From UBA668 sp031366885 (GTDB lineage Bacteria > Actinomycetota > Acidimicrobiia > Acidimicrobiales > Ilumatobacteraceae): a DNA stretch of 6,752 nucleotides. Location of the stretch: the NCBI GenBank assembly GCA_031366885.1, contig JANLPB010000159.1:1-6752 (forward strand), written 5' to 3'. Position numbers and translations under genes: made by a program. Positions 1 through 6,576 of the stretch are shown here, in pieces (position 1 is the stretch's first letter; each line of letters begins with the position of its first letter). Below the pieces are notes generated by a model. The model was not told the origin of the DNA. It saw nothing but the letters and a program-made list of their open reading frames with translations, and did not search any database.

Positions 1-1221
1 GCAGCGGCCGACCCGGTGTGCTCGGCCGAGCCGATGGACAGCGAGCAGTTGCTGTTCCTGCTCTACACCAGCGGCACCACCGGCAAGCCAAAGGGCATCA
101 TGCACACGTCGGGCGGCTACCTCGCCCACGTCGCCTTCACCCACAAGTATGTGTTCGATCTTCACGCCGACACCGATGTGTACTGGTGTACCGCCGACGT
201 GGGCTGGATCACCGGGCACAGCTACATCGTGTACGGCCCGCTCGCCAACGGTGCGACGCAGGTGATGTACGAGGGCGTACCCAACTTCCCCGCCAACGAT
301 CGCTTCTGGGCCATCATCGAGAAGTACGGCGTGACCAAGTTCTACACGGCCCCCACCGCCATCCGGACCTTCATGAAGTGGGGCTCGCAAGAACCCGCCA
401 AGCACGATCTGACCTCGCTGAAGTTGCTCGGCTCGGTGGGCGAACCGATTAACCCTGAAGCGTGGATGTGGTATCAGCAACACATTGGTGGCGGCACCTG
501 CCCGGTCGTCGATACCTGGTGGCAAACCGAGACCGGCGGGATCATGATCAGTCCACTGCCAGGGTGCACGACCACCAAGCCCGGCTCGGCCACATTTCCC
601 CTTCCCGGTGTCGCCGCCGAAGTCGTCGACGACGATGCCAAATTGGTGACTCATGGCGGTGGCTACCTGACGCTGACCCGTCCTTGGCCGGGCATGCTGC
701 GCGGGATCTGGAACGACCCCGAGCGCTACCGCGACACGTACTGGAGCCGATTCGAAGGGCGCTACTTCGCTGGCGACGGGTGCAAGCTCGACGAGCAGGG
801 CTACCTGTGGCTGCTGGGTCGCGTCGACGACGTAATGAATGTCTCGGGTCATCGCATCAGCACCGCCGAGGTCGAGAGCGCACTTGTCAGCCACCCCTCC
901 GTTGCGGAAGCAGCGGTGGTCGGCGCCAACGACTCCACCACCGGCCAGGCGATTATTGCTTACGTCACGTTGCGGACTGGGCTGGAGGTGCCGGTGGATG
1001 TGCTTCGAGCTCACGTCGCCCACGAAATTGGAGCCATCGCCAAGCCAAAGGCCATCTTCTTCACGACGGACCTTCCAAAGACGCGAAGCGGCAAGATCAT
1101 GCGACGGTTGTTGCGCGACGTCGCCGAGGGCCGCAACCTCGGCGACACGACCACGTTGGCTGACGCCAGTGTGGTGAGCGAACTGCAGCGCCGGGCTTCC
1201 GAAGCACCAGCCGAGGACTGA
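1..1221 (+). CDS. acs: Acetyl-CoA synthetase (AMP-forming), 5'-truncated by window edge
   Basis: Cytoplasmic enzyme of the adenylate-forming (ANL) superfamily. It activates acetate with ATP to acetyl-AMP and then transfers the acetyl group to CoA. The frame is open from base 1, so this is a partial gene: 406 residues are visible against about 650 for a full Acs, and roughly the first 240 are missing. Visible motifs are the phosphate-binding loop YTSGTTGKPKG (64-96), the block LLGSVGEPINPEAW (424-465), the core motif DTWWQTETGG (511-540), the ATP-ribose motif YFAGDG (763-780), the hinge GRVDDVMNVSGHR (817-855) and the C-terminal PKTRSGKIMRR (1075-1107). The lysine at 1093-1095 in that last motif is equivalent to the catalytic lysine (K609 in Salmonella Acs), known in other bacteria to be switched off by acylation. 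The W in the WWQTETG block is the feature that restricts the pocket to acetate in true Acs. The GTG at 16 is internal and not the real start. The next gene begins 48 nt after the stop on the same strand. Confidence 0.97.
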   Translation, partial: AAADPVCSAEPMDSEQLLFLLYTSGTTGKPKGIMHTSGGYLAHVAFTHKYVFDLHADTDVYWCTADVGWITGHSYIVYGPLANGATQVMYEGVPNFPANDRFWAIIEKYGVTKFYTAPTAIRTFMKWGSQEPAKHDLTSLKLLGSVGEPINPEAWMWYQQHIGGGTCPVVDTWWQTETGGIMISPLPGCTTTKPGSATFPLPGVAAEVVDDDAKLVTHGGGYLTLTRPWPGMLRGIWNDPERYRDTYWSRFEGRYFAGDGCKLDEQGYLWLLGRVDDVMNVSGHRISTAEVESALVSHPSVAEAAVVGANDSTTGQAIIAYVTLRTGLEVPVDVLRAHVAHEIGAIAKPKAIFFTTDLPKTRSGKIMRRLLRDVAEGRNLGDTTTLADASVVSELQRRASEAPAED

Positions 1222-1269
1222 ATCGTTCGCGTTCGCTCAAGAAGTGTCGTGGCGGGCCGATAGAACTTC

Positions 1270-3435
1270 GTGGCGATCGACAAGAGGGAACTGCCAGACG
1301 ACGTTCTTGGCACACAGGGCGAGGCTCCGCCGGTGGTCGACGAGCAGTTGCGCGCGTCGTTAGAGGAGTCGCGTCTACGCCTCGACTCTCCGCTCTTCCA
1401 CCGGGACCCCGGCATGTCTGTGGGACATGCTCCGCAATTGCGGGAACTGACCTGGGAGCATGTCGTTCGTCCGTCGCAGGTCGACGGGGCCGGTGAAAGT
1501 GACACTGCCAGTGTGCGTCCCATCGCGCACACAACGCTGTCGATCGAGTCGCTGTTGGAGAACGCGCGGATGTCCAGCGAGCAGCCTTCGGGCGAGTCCA
1601 CGACTGTGATGGCTTCAGCAACGGCAGCGGACTTCTCTACGACCACTCGCCCAATCGCCGAGCCCCCTTCACCTTCGCCGAGATACTCCCTCTACGCCGA
1701 CGAACAGGAGGACCTGGCCGTCGAAGTAGTGCCGCCCGTCGACGTAGTAGTTGCGCCCGTCGAAGTGGTGCCGCCCGTCGAAGTAGTAGTTGCGCCCGTC
1801 GAAGTGGTACCGCCGGTTGTGCAACGTGCTGTTGCCGACGTGGCCGTCGAGTCGTCAGTTGAGGCCGAGCTCAATCGGCTGGCGTTCCTTCCCGACATGG
1901 ACGAGGAAACGGGTCCCGTTGTGGTTCCCGTCATTGCCTACTCGGAGCAGCGCGCCGAACCGGCCGTCCCGTCGCTGAGTCAACACGAGATGTACACGGC
2001 CCGCAGCTCCGCTCCGCCAGCGAGCGCGCGGCCGCACCCGGCGATGACCGCAACGGCCTTCGTGCCAATCGCACCCGGGAAACCAAAGAAAAAGAAGAAG
2101 CACTTCTTCGCTCGGTTTTTGACGTTCGTCGTGGTCCTTGGTCTCATCGGTGGTGGTCTCTTCGCGGCGAAGTATTACCTCCTCGACAAGCAGTGGGAGG
2201 GCGATGTCAAGGTGTTCGCGAGCGACGTCGAGTTGGCCCGTGGCCTGTCGTTCGACCATGCGATCACCGTGACGACGCTGCCAGTGGCCGAGTATGCGGC
2301 AAAGCTGGTGTCGACATCGGTCGGGATCACCGAGGCGAACACAGTTGCGACGGCCGGCGAGTGGCGGGCGCTCGGCCTTCTCCACGGTGAACTCGATCTG
2401 GACGCGATTGGCATGGCCGCGCTGCCGGACTCGCCAGCGTTCTACGACCCAACGTCCGAGACGATCTATGTCGCGGCCGCAATTCCGGCCGAGCTGTATC
2501 GCTTCGCAATGCATCGCGCATTGACGCTGGCCCTGCTGGATCAGCAATTCGGTTGGAGCGCGCGGGTGAAGGATGCGTCACCGTCTGTTGCCCTCGGAAC
2601 GAAGGCCTACTACGACGCCGACGCTCTCGCCATCGCCTCCAGCTTGACGGAACCGGCGAGCCGCACCGAGGTCATCGGGCAGGTGATTGGGCTGTACAGC
2701 AGCTACCAAATCGCCGTTTCCCCGTCGGCCTATGCGTCGACGGTTGCGGGGCACTTGGGCGTTGCGATGCGCCCGTACTTTGAATCGCTCTCGGCTACCC
2801 AGCAAGCATCGCTGGCGCCGGACGTGATGGTGACGGATGCGCAGGTTCTCGACATCCGGCGGCTGACCGACGGACGGGTGGAGAGCCCTAGTGCCACAGC
2901 TCGTGGCATGTTGTACTGGTATCACGTACTGGCCGATCGAATCGATCAGAACATGGCGTGGCAGGCGGCGTTGGCCTGGCAGGACGATGACGTGAGCACC
3001 GTCGCAAGCGCCTCGACCTCGTGTGTGGTCGCCCGTCTGCAGGTCGATCCGGCGGCGTTGGACGTCGTGACGAGCGCGTTTCAGGAGTGGGCGGCCGCTG
3101 CACCACCGACGTCGCTGACCACAGTGGTCGCGAGCACCGACGGTGCGGCGATGCAACTGCAGATCAATGCCTGTGATCCCGGAGCCCAGGCGACGGCGGG
3201 CACTGGTCTGGCGCATCTTGCCCTCGGCGCAGCACCACTGCGGAGCGAGCAGTACCGCCTGTTGTTGGTGTCGCAGCCGACGCTCGCACCGGCGCAGGCG
3301 GCATGCGCCGTGTTCGGTGCCGACACGGTGTCGCTCGCGGACGAGCGCGGCGTGATTGACAGTCCCGAGGGGTGGACGACCCCGGCGAATCACCCGCTTC
3401 CGGACCCGAATCGTCTGGGCTGCGCGCCCGCCTAA
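1270..3435 (+). CDS. Single-pass membrane protein with a degenerate zincin (pseudo-metalloprotease) extracellular domain
   Basis: 721 residues, not assignable to a named gene. GTG start; an in-frame stop at 1261-1263 rules out a longer start, and no Shine-Dalgarno is visible. Residues 1-270 are low-complexity and probably disordered, with a Val/Pro/Glu repeat at 152-183. A polybasic run (271-277, KPKKKKK) precedes one membrane helix (about 280-302), so the N-terminus should be inside and about 415 residues outside. There is no signal peptide. In the outer part, FYDPTSETIYV (391-401) followed by RALTLALLDQQF (416-427) resembles an actinobacterial secreted-protease pattern, roughly FYDP..xELYV..HELTHALQDQHF. 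Aligned this way, both zinc histidines and the catalytic Glu are replaced (R416, A417, L420). A second block, YYDADALAI (447-455), resembles the family's VEGDAT segment. The only four cysteines of the protein (585, 635, 679, 718) all lie in the last 140 residues, consistent with two disulphides outside the membrane. The family link is from memory of sequence patterns; function is unknown, and a scaffold, sensor or binding role is inference. It ends overlapping the convergent yajQ by 4 nt and may be co-transcribed with acs. Confidence 0.85.
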   Translation: MAIDKRELPDDVLGTQGEAPPVVDEQLRASLEESRLRLDSPLFHRDPGMSVGHAPQLRELTWEHVVRPSQVDGAGESDTASVRPIAHTTLSIESLLENARMSSEQPSGESTTVMASATAADFSTTTRPIAEPPSPSPRYSLYADEQEDLAVEVVPPVDVVVAPVEVVPPVEVVVAPVEVVPPVVQRAVADVAVESSVEAELNRLAFLPDMDEETGPVVVPVIAYSEQRAEPAVPSLSQHEMYTARSSAPPASARPHPAMTATAFVPIAPGKPKKKKKHFFARFLTFVVVLGLIGGGLFAAKYYLLDKQWEGDVKVFASDVELARGLSFDHAITVTTLPVAEYAAKLVSTSVGITEANTVATAGEWRALGLLHGELDLDAIGMAALPDSPAFYDPTSETIYVAAAIPAELYRFAMHRALTLALLDQQFGWSARVKDASPSVALGTKAYYDADALAIASSLTEPASRTEVIGQVIGLYSSYQIAVSPSAYASTVAGHLGVAMRPYFESLSATQQASLAPDVMVTDAQVLDIRRLTDGRVESPSATARGMLYWYHVLADRIDQNMAWQAALAWQDDDVSTVASASTSCVVARLQVDPAALDVVTSAFQEWAAAAPPTSLTTVVASTDGAAMQLQINACDPGAQATAGTGLAHLALGAAPLRSEQYRLLLVSQPTLAPAQAACAVFGADTVSLADERGVIDSPEGWTTPANHPLPDPNRLGCAPA
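1723..1818 (+). repeat. In-frame 39-nt tandem repeat coding for Val/Pro/Glu motif
   Basis: Two near-identical 39-nt copies (1723-1761 and 1762-1800) are followed by an 18-nt partial copy (1801-1818). Each unit encodes 13 residues, EVVPPV followed by (D/E)VVVAPV plus one extra V. The copies differ by few substitutions (for example gac/gaa and gta/gtg), and all keep frame. The repeat lies in the predicted cytoplasmic, disordered half of the membrane protein. Such Pro/Val/acid repeats usually act as extended spacers or weak binding tracts. Copy number may vary between strains by slippage without breaking the gene. Confidence 0.9.
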
Positions 3436-3920
3436 TCCCGGAAGTTCTGAAACTGCAAGGGAATGCCCAGATCGGCGCCCTTGAGGAGTGCAATGACGGC
3501 CTGCAGGTCGTCGCGCTTCTTGCCGGTGACACGCACTGTCTCGCCCTGTGTCTGGCTGCTGACGCCCTTGGGACCCTTCTCCTTGATCATGCGGTTGATC
3601 TCGCGAGCCTTGTCACTGCCGATGCCCACCTTGAGGGTGACCACCTGGCGAACCGTGTTCTGCGTCGCTTCTTCGACCTTGCCGTAGTCGGTGCCCTTCA
3701 GCGACACGCCGCGCTTGACCAGCTTCTCCTCGACGACCAGCCGCAGGGCGGCAAGACGGTCCTCGCTGACGGTGCGCAGCGTGAGGATCAGATCGTTGAG
3801 CTCGATCGACGAGTCGGTGTTCTTGAAGTCGAAACGAGTGCCGATCTCGCGCTGGGCCTGGTCGATTGCGTTCTTGACTTCTTGGCGGTCAATTTCGGAC
3901 ACGACGTCGAATGTGGACAT
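3432..3920 (-). CDS. yajQ: YajQ family nucleotide / cyclic-di-GMP-binding protein
   Basis: 162 residues, the usual full length for the YajQ (UPF0234) family. The start MSTFDVVSEIDRQEV matches the family N-terminus (E. coli MPSFDIVSEVDLQE). The C-terminus carries the hallmark VRVTGKKRDDLQAV (from about residue 128) and ends in LGIPLQFQNFRD. Between them are FDFKN (31-35) and ELNDLILTL (40-48). The fold is known to be two ferredoxin-like subdomains that bind nucleic acid or nucleotides. In Xanthomonas a member binds cyclic-di-GMP and acts with a transcription factor; the role in actinobacteria is not established. It is a soluble cytoplasmic protein with no signal or membrane segment. The ATG at 3920 lacks a Shine-Dalgarno but has a TACTCT box 7 nt upstream, suggesting a leaderless mRNA. 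It is divergent from tRNA-Tyr (54-nt gap) and convergent with the membrane protein, its stop codon overlapping that gene's stop. Confidence 0.96.
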   Translation of the reverse strand: MSTFDVVSEIDRQEVKNAIDQAQREIGTRFDFKNTDSSIELNDLILTLRTVSEDRLAALRLVVEEKLVKRGVSLKGTDYGKVEEATQNTVRQVVTLKVGIGSDKAREINRMIKEKGPKGVSSQTQGETVRVTGKKRDDLQAVIALLKGADLGIPLQFQNFRD

Positions 3921-3927
3921 GCGGTAA

Positions 3928-3933
3928 AGAGTA
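3928..3933 (-). promoter_or_regulatory. Putative -10 box for leaderless yajQ mRNA
   Basis: On the minus strand TACTCT (TANNNT consensus of actinobacterial housekeeping promoters) sits 7 nt before the yajQ ATG, with no ribosome-binding site between. That spacing would place transcription initiation at or next to the A of the ATG. No convincing -35 is seen. Inference from spacing only. Confidence 0.4.
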
Positions 3934-3954
3934 ACGCCAAGGGCGGGAAGCCGA

Positions 3955-3960
3955 TAGCCT
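3955..3960 (+). promoter_or_regulatory. Possible -10 box for tRNA-Tyr
   Basis: TAGCCT fits TANNNT and lies 14 nt upstream of the mature tRNA-Tyr 5' end, which would give a short 5' leader removed by RNase P. No good -35 is visible. It lies in the 54-nt divergent gap shared with yajQ, where the two start regions nearly abut. Weak evidence. Confidence 0.25.
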
Positions 3961-3974
3961 CTCTCACCGCCGAT

Positions 3975-4056
3975 GGGTCGGTGCCCGAGTGGCCAAAGGG
4001 AGTTGACTGTAAATCAACCGGCATAGCCTACGTAGGTTCAAATCCTGCCCGGCCCA
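3975..4056 (+). tRNA. tRNA-Tyr (anticodon GTA)
   Basis: A complete class II cloverleaf of 82 nt. The acceptor 3975-3981 (gggtcgg) pairs with 4049-4055 (ccggccc), including one T-G pair. The anticodon stem is 4002-4006 / 4014-4018 (gttga / tcaac) around loop ctgtaaa, with GTA at 4009-4011. The long variable arm is about 4019-4031, with a ggc/gcc stem. The T stem gtagg / cctgc flanks loop ttcaaat (4037-4043). The discriminator is A4056, and the 3' CCA is not encoded. A long variable arm together with GTA is diagnostic of bacterial tRNA-Tyr. It reads UAC and UAU codons. It appears to be a single-gene unit, with a terminator beginning 5 nt downstream. Confidence 0.96.
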
Positions 4057-4061
4057 CACGA

Positions 4062-4120
4062 AGATCGCCAGGTCGCACCGCTGCATCGAGCAGCGGCAAG
4101 GCCTGGCGATCTGCTTTTTT
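4062..4120 (+). terminator. Rho-independent terminator after tRNA-Tyr
   Basis: The outer stem is 11 perfect base pairs, 4062-4072 (agatcgccagg) with 4102-4112 (cctggcgatct). An inner 7-bp stem, 4078-4084 (ccgctgc) with 4090-4096 (gcagcgg), closes a 5-nt loop. A run of six T (4115-4120) follows directly. It ends the tRNA-Tyr transcript and insulates the ABC-F gene, whose ATG is 33 nt beyond the T run. Confidence 0.92.
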
Positions 4121-4153
4121 CCGAACTACTTCACGCCAGACTGACACCTCCCC

Positions 4154-5947
4154 ATGATTCTCATTGACGCCGCCGGCTTGAAAGCCTCTCGCCCCAATCG
4201 CCCCCTCTTCGATGATGTCTCGCTGACCCTCAGCGACGGCGATCGCGTCGGCGTAGTTGGAATCAACGGCTGCGGCAAGAGCACCTTGCTGCGGTTCCTT
4301 GGTCGCGAAGCCAACCCGGAGGCCGGTGAGGTTCGCTGGGGCCGCGGCGCTCGCGTGGGCTTCCTCACGCAGCAGCCGGTGTTGCCGGAAGGCACCGTTG
4401 CCGAGGCCGTCGGCGCCGGCTGGGAGGGCGAAGCGATGCTCGACCGTCTGGGCATGGCAGCGTTGGTGGACAGCCGCACCGATGAACTCTCTGGCGGCCA
4501 AGCGAAGCGTGTGGCCCTTGCCCGCCTTCTCTGCGGCGAGTACGAAGCGCTGATTCTCGACGAGCCCACCAACCATCTCGACCTCGATGCCATCAAGTTC
4601 TTGGAGGAGTGGCTCGCCGCGTACCGGGGCGGGCTGGTGTTGGTCACGCACGACCGCCATGTGCTCGACCGAGTCACTACCAAGGTGCTCGAGATTGATC
4701 GGGGCACTGCGTACCTGCACATGCCAGTCGGCAAGCATGCGGGCTCCGGTTACGCCGCCTATCTCGCCGGCCGCGCCGAGCGCGAGGAGCGCGCGGAGGT
4801 GGCCGAGCAGGTACGCAAGAACCTGGCCGTCAAGGAGCTCGCCTGGCTGCGTCGTGGCGCACCGGCCCGCACCGCGAAACCGAAGGCCCGTATCGCAACG
4901 GCGACAGCGTTGGTGCAAGGCAAGGCGCAGGCGGCGGCCCGTGAAGGGGGGCTGGCGCTCTCGATGGGTTCGCAGCGGCTGGGGTCGAAAGGTATCGAAG
5001 CTCGCGACATCACGTTCAGCTGGCCAGATGGCACCCCAGTGCTGAAGGGCGTCAATGTCGCCTTCGAGCCCGGCGACCGCGTGGGCATCGTTGGGCCCAA
5101 CGGTGCCGGCAAGTCGACGCTGCTCGACCTGATCGCGGGCCGTCTCTCGCCCACTGGCGGCGAGATCGAGTCAGGTGCCACGGTGAAGATCGGGTACTAC
5201 GACCAGTTGAGTCGTGGTCTCGACCTGACCCAGCGAGTGCGTGAAGTGGTTGCCGGCAACAAGGGTGAGCCGTCGTTGGCCGACGTGATCCTGATGAAGC
5301 GCTTCTGGTTCGACGGCGACGCCCAGTTTGCGCCCATCGGCACTCTCAGCGGCGGCGAGCGGCGTCGGCTGCAATTGCTGTTGACGCTGACCGAGCAGCC
5401 CAACGTGCTGCTGCTGGACGAGCCCACCAACGACCTCGACCTCGACACACTGCGCGCTCTCGAAGATTTCCTCGACGACTGGCCGGGCATCGTGGTCACC
5501 GTCAGCCACGACCGTTCCTTCCTCGATCGCGTCACCGACGAACTACTCGCACTTGATGGTCGCGGTGGCGCCGAGTGGATACGTGGGGGAGTGGCCACCT
5601 GGCTGGCCGCTCACCAGGCCACGTCCAATCTGCCGCAACAGGCCGGCAAGTCGTCCGGCAAAGCGCCTTCGGCTGCGCCGGTCATCTCCCACGCTCCGGC
5701 GGCCAAGCCAGCGCCCACCCGCAGCCCTTCGACAGTTCGCCGCATGCTGGGGCAGGCTGAGCGCGATCTGGCCGCCGCCGTCGTCAAACGCGACGCTGTG
5801 CTTGTAGAGCTGCAGGATGCGCTCGATCATCGGGAACTGTCCGCTCTCGGCGACCGCATGACCAGAGCACAAGAGTCCGTTGACAAGCTTGAAGAAGCCT
5901 GGCTCGCATTGGCCGCTGAGGCGGAAGCACTCGGCCTTGAACTGTAA
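4154..5947 (+). CDS. ABC-F family ATPase, Uup-like
   Basis: 597-residue soluble protein with two ABC ATPase domains and no membrane segments, the ABC-F layout. Domain 1: Walker A GINGCGKST (36-44), signature LSGGQ (112-116), Walker B LILDEPTNHLD (133-143), switch His166. The linker carries the conserved KELAWLRRGAPARTAK (227-242), matching the inter-domain region that contacts P-site tRNA in ABC-F proteins. Domain 2: Walker A GPNGAGKST (314-322), signature LSGGE (398-402), Walker B LLLDEPTNDLD (419-429), switch His452. Both catalytic glutamates (E137, E423) are present, so it should hydrolyse ATP. An Ala/Pro/Ser-rich stretch (about 490-525) leads to a C-terminal predicted coiled coil (about 527-597), as in Uup, where that domain binds nucleic acid. 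ABC-F factors act on the ribosome, and Uup is also linked to transposon precise excision and assembly or stalling problems in E. coli. Nothing specifically marks it as an antibiotic-resistance (ARE) type. The ATG has no Shine-Dalgarno. It ends 20 nt before the convergent acetyltransferase. Confidence 0.95.
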   Translation: MILIDAAGLKASRPNRPLFDDVSLTLSDGDRVGVVGINGCGKSTLLRFLGREANPEAGEVRWGRGARVGFLTQQPVLPEGTVAEAVGAGWEGEAMLDRLGMAALVDSRTDELSGGQAKRVALARLLCGEYEALILDEPTNHLDLDAIKFLEEWLAAYRGGLVLVTHDRHVLDRVTTKVLEIDRGTAYLHMPVGKHAGSGYAAYLAGRAEREERAEVAEQVRKNLAVKELAWLRRGAPARTAKPKARIATATALVQGKAQAAAREGGLALSMGSQRLGSKGIEARDITFSWPDGTPVLKGVNVAFEPGDRVGIVGPNGAGKSTLLDLIAGRLSPTGGEIESGATVKIGYYDQLSRGLDLTQRVREVVAGNKGEPSLADVILMKRFWFDGDAQFAPIGTLSGGERRRLQLLLTLTEQPNVLLLDEPTNDLDLDTLRALEDFLDDWPGIVVTVSHDRSFLDRVTDELLALDGRGGAEWIRGGVATWLAAHQATSNLPQQAGKSSGKAPSAAPVISHAPAAKPAPTRSPSTVRRMLGQAERDLAAAVVKRDAVLVELQDALDHRELSALGDRMTRAQESVDKLEEAWLALAAEAEALGLEL

Positions 5948-5967
5948 GAGTTTGGAGCTGTAGCGAG

Positions 5968-6480
5968 CTAGAGCAGGCGTTCCATCAAGGCGACATCGTG
6001 CCAGCGACCGAACTTGCGGCCGACCTCACGCTCAATGCCGACGAGCTCGTAACCGCAGCGGCGGTGCAGGGCTATTGACGCCTCGCTGCTGGCGTTGATG
6101 CGGGCGAACACGGCGTGAAAGCCAGACATTGCAGCGGTGGACAGCAGTTCGTCGACCAGCAACCGTCCGATGCCTTGGCCGTGACGGTCGCGGCGGACGT
6201 AGACCGAGTTCTCGACGCTGGTCCGGTAGGCGGCGCGTTCCTTGTACGGCGAGAGGGCGCCGAAGCCAACCGCGTCACCCTCGGCCCCGTCGATCGCGAC
6301 GATTGCTGCGAATGCTCCCGATCGTTCTGCGAGCCACTCTTGCTGGTCGCCCAGGCTGCGCGGCACCAGGTCGAACGTGGCCACCGTGTGCATCACCTCG
6401 TGGTTGTAGATCTCGCGAATCTCCTCGGCGTCGGCGGCCGTGGCCAGGCGCAGAGTGATTGGGGAGGCTCGATCCGACAC
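5968..6480 (-). CDS. GNAT N-acetyltransferase, phosphinothricin / methionine-sulfoximine acetyltransferase-like
   Basis: 170 residues from the GTG at 6480, the usual length of the PAT/MddA (YncA) group, which transfers acetyl from acetyl-CoA to small amino-acid-like amines. Numbered from that start: ITLRLATAADAEEIREIYN (8-26) is the typical beta1-alpha1 opening, ATFD (34-37) and YRTSVENSVYV (85-95) are group features, and E90 falls where the catalytic Glu lies in this group. The acetyl-CoA pyrophosphate loop is DRHGQGIG (98-105), with His where Arg/Gln is commoner in the first loop position. NASSEASIALHRRCGYE (about 132-148) is the usual C-terminal motif B. The frame stays open to an ATG at 6579 (203 residues), but the extra 33 residues look non-family and that start would sit in the region just upstream of tRNA-Thr, so the GTG is preferred. 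A TACCCT box lies 8 nt before it. The substrate cannot be told from sequence. Convergent with the ABC-F gene. Confidence 0.88.
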   Translation of the reverse strand: MSDRASPITLRLATAADAEEIREIYNHEVMHTVATFDLVPRSLGDQQEWLAERSGAFAAIVAIDGAEGDAVGFGALSPYKERAAYRTSVENSVYVRRDRHGQGIGRLLVDELLSTAAMSGFHAVFARINASSEASIALHRRCGYELVGIEREVGRKFGRWHDVALMERLL

Positions 6481-6488
6481 GACAGGCG

Positions 6489-6494
6489 AGGGTA
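6489..6494 (-). promoter_or_regulatory. Putative -10 box for leaderless acetyltransferase mRNA
   Basis: On the minus strand TACCCT (TANNNT) lies 8 nt before the preferred GTG start at 6480, with no ribosome-binding site. It supports the short start over the ATG at 6579. No convincing -35 at normal spacing. Inference. Confidence 0.3.
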
Positions 6495-6570
6495 GCTGCC
6501 CGGACCTCGTACATCGGTCAGGTTGTTCACGATTACCAGAATCCCGTGGCCGCGCGTGGGATGCCGCCGC

Positions 6571-6576
6571 TATCAT
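6571..6576 (+). promoter_or_regulatory. Putative -10 box for the tRNA-Thr transcript
   Basis: TATCAT is a close match to the TATAAT/TANNNT -10 consensus. It is AT-rich against a GC-rich surround and lies 35 nt upstream of the mature tRNA-Thr. No clear -35 is present at 16-18 nt. It would drive tRNA-Thr and, by read-through, the second tRNA at 6732. Confidence 0.4.

Noticed and set aside
1723..1818. CRISPR-like or regulatory direct repeats
   Set aside because: The repeats are contiguous without spacers, keep codon frame, and lie inside a coding sequence.
1692..1934. Minus-strand frame encoding Thr/Gly repeats, resembling a repeat protein
   Set aside because: It is the reverse complement of the Val/Pro repeat in the membrane protein; the repetitive look comes from the sense-strand repeat.
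3372..4157. Plus-strand open frame covering yajQ, the tRNA-Tyr and the terminator
   Set aside because: It lies opposite yajQ and runs through the tRNA and terminator hairpin. The translated sequence is a mirror of yajQ with no domain of its own.
4028..4918. Long open frame on the minus strand antisense to the ABC-F gene
   Set aside because: It overlaps a well-supported ABC-F gene and part of tRNA-Tyr and the terminator. Its translation shows no recognisable domain. High-GC DNA commonly gives such antisense frames.
4154..5947. ABC-F gene as an antibiotic-resistance (ARE) determinant
   Set aside because: It has an Uup-like architecture with a C-terminal coiled coil, sits in a core-gene context, and shows no mobile-element signatures.
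5941..5970. Terminator between the convergent ABC-F and acetyltransferase genes
   Set aside because: Only a 4-bp inverted repeat (tagc/gcta) is visible, without a T run. That is too weak to call.
5968..6480. The acetyltransferase as the lysine acetyltransferase that inactivates the Acs encoded at the left end
   Set aside because: Tempting because the Acs target lysine motif is present. However, the protein looks like the small-molecule PAT/MddA group, and the gene is about 4.7 kb away on the opposite strand. There is no sequence support for the link.
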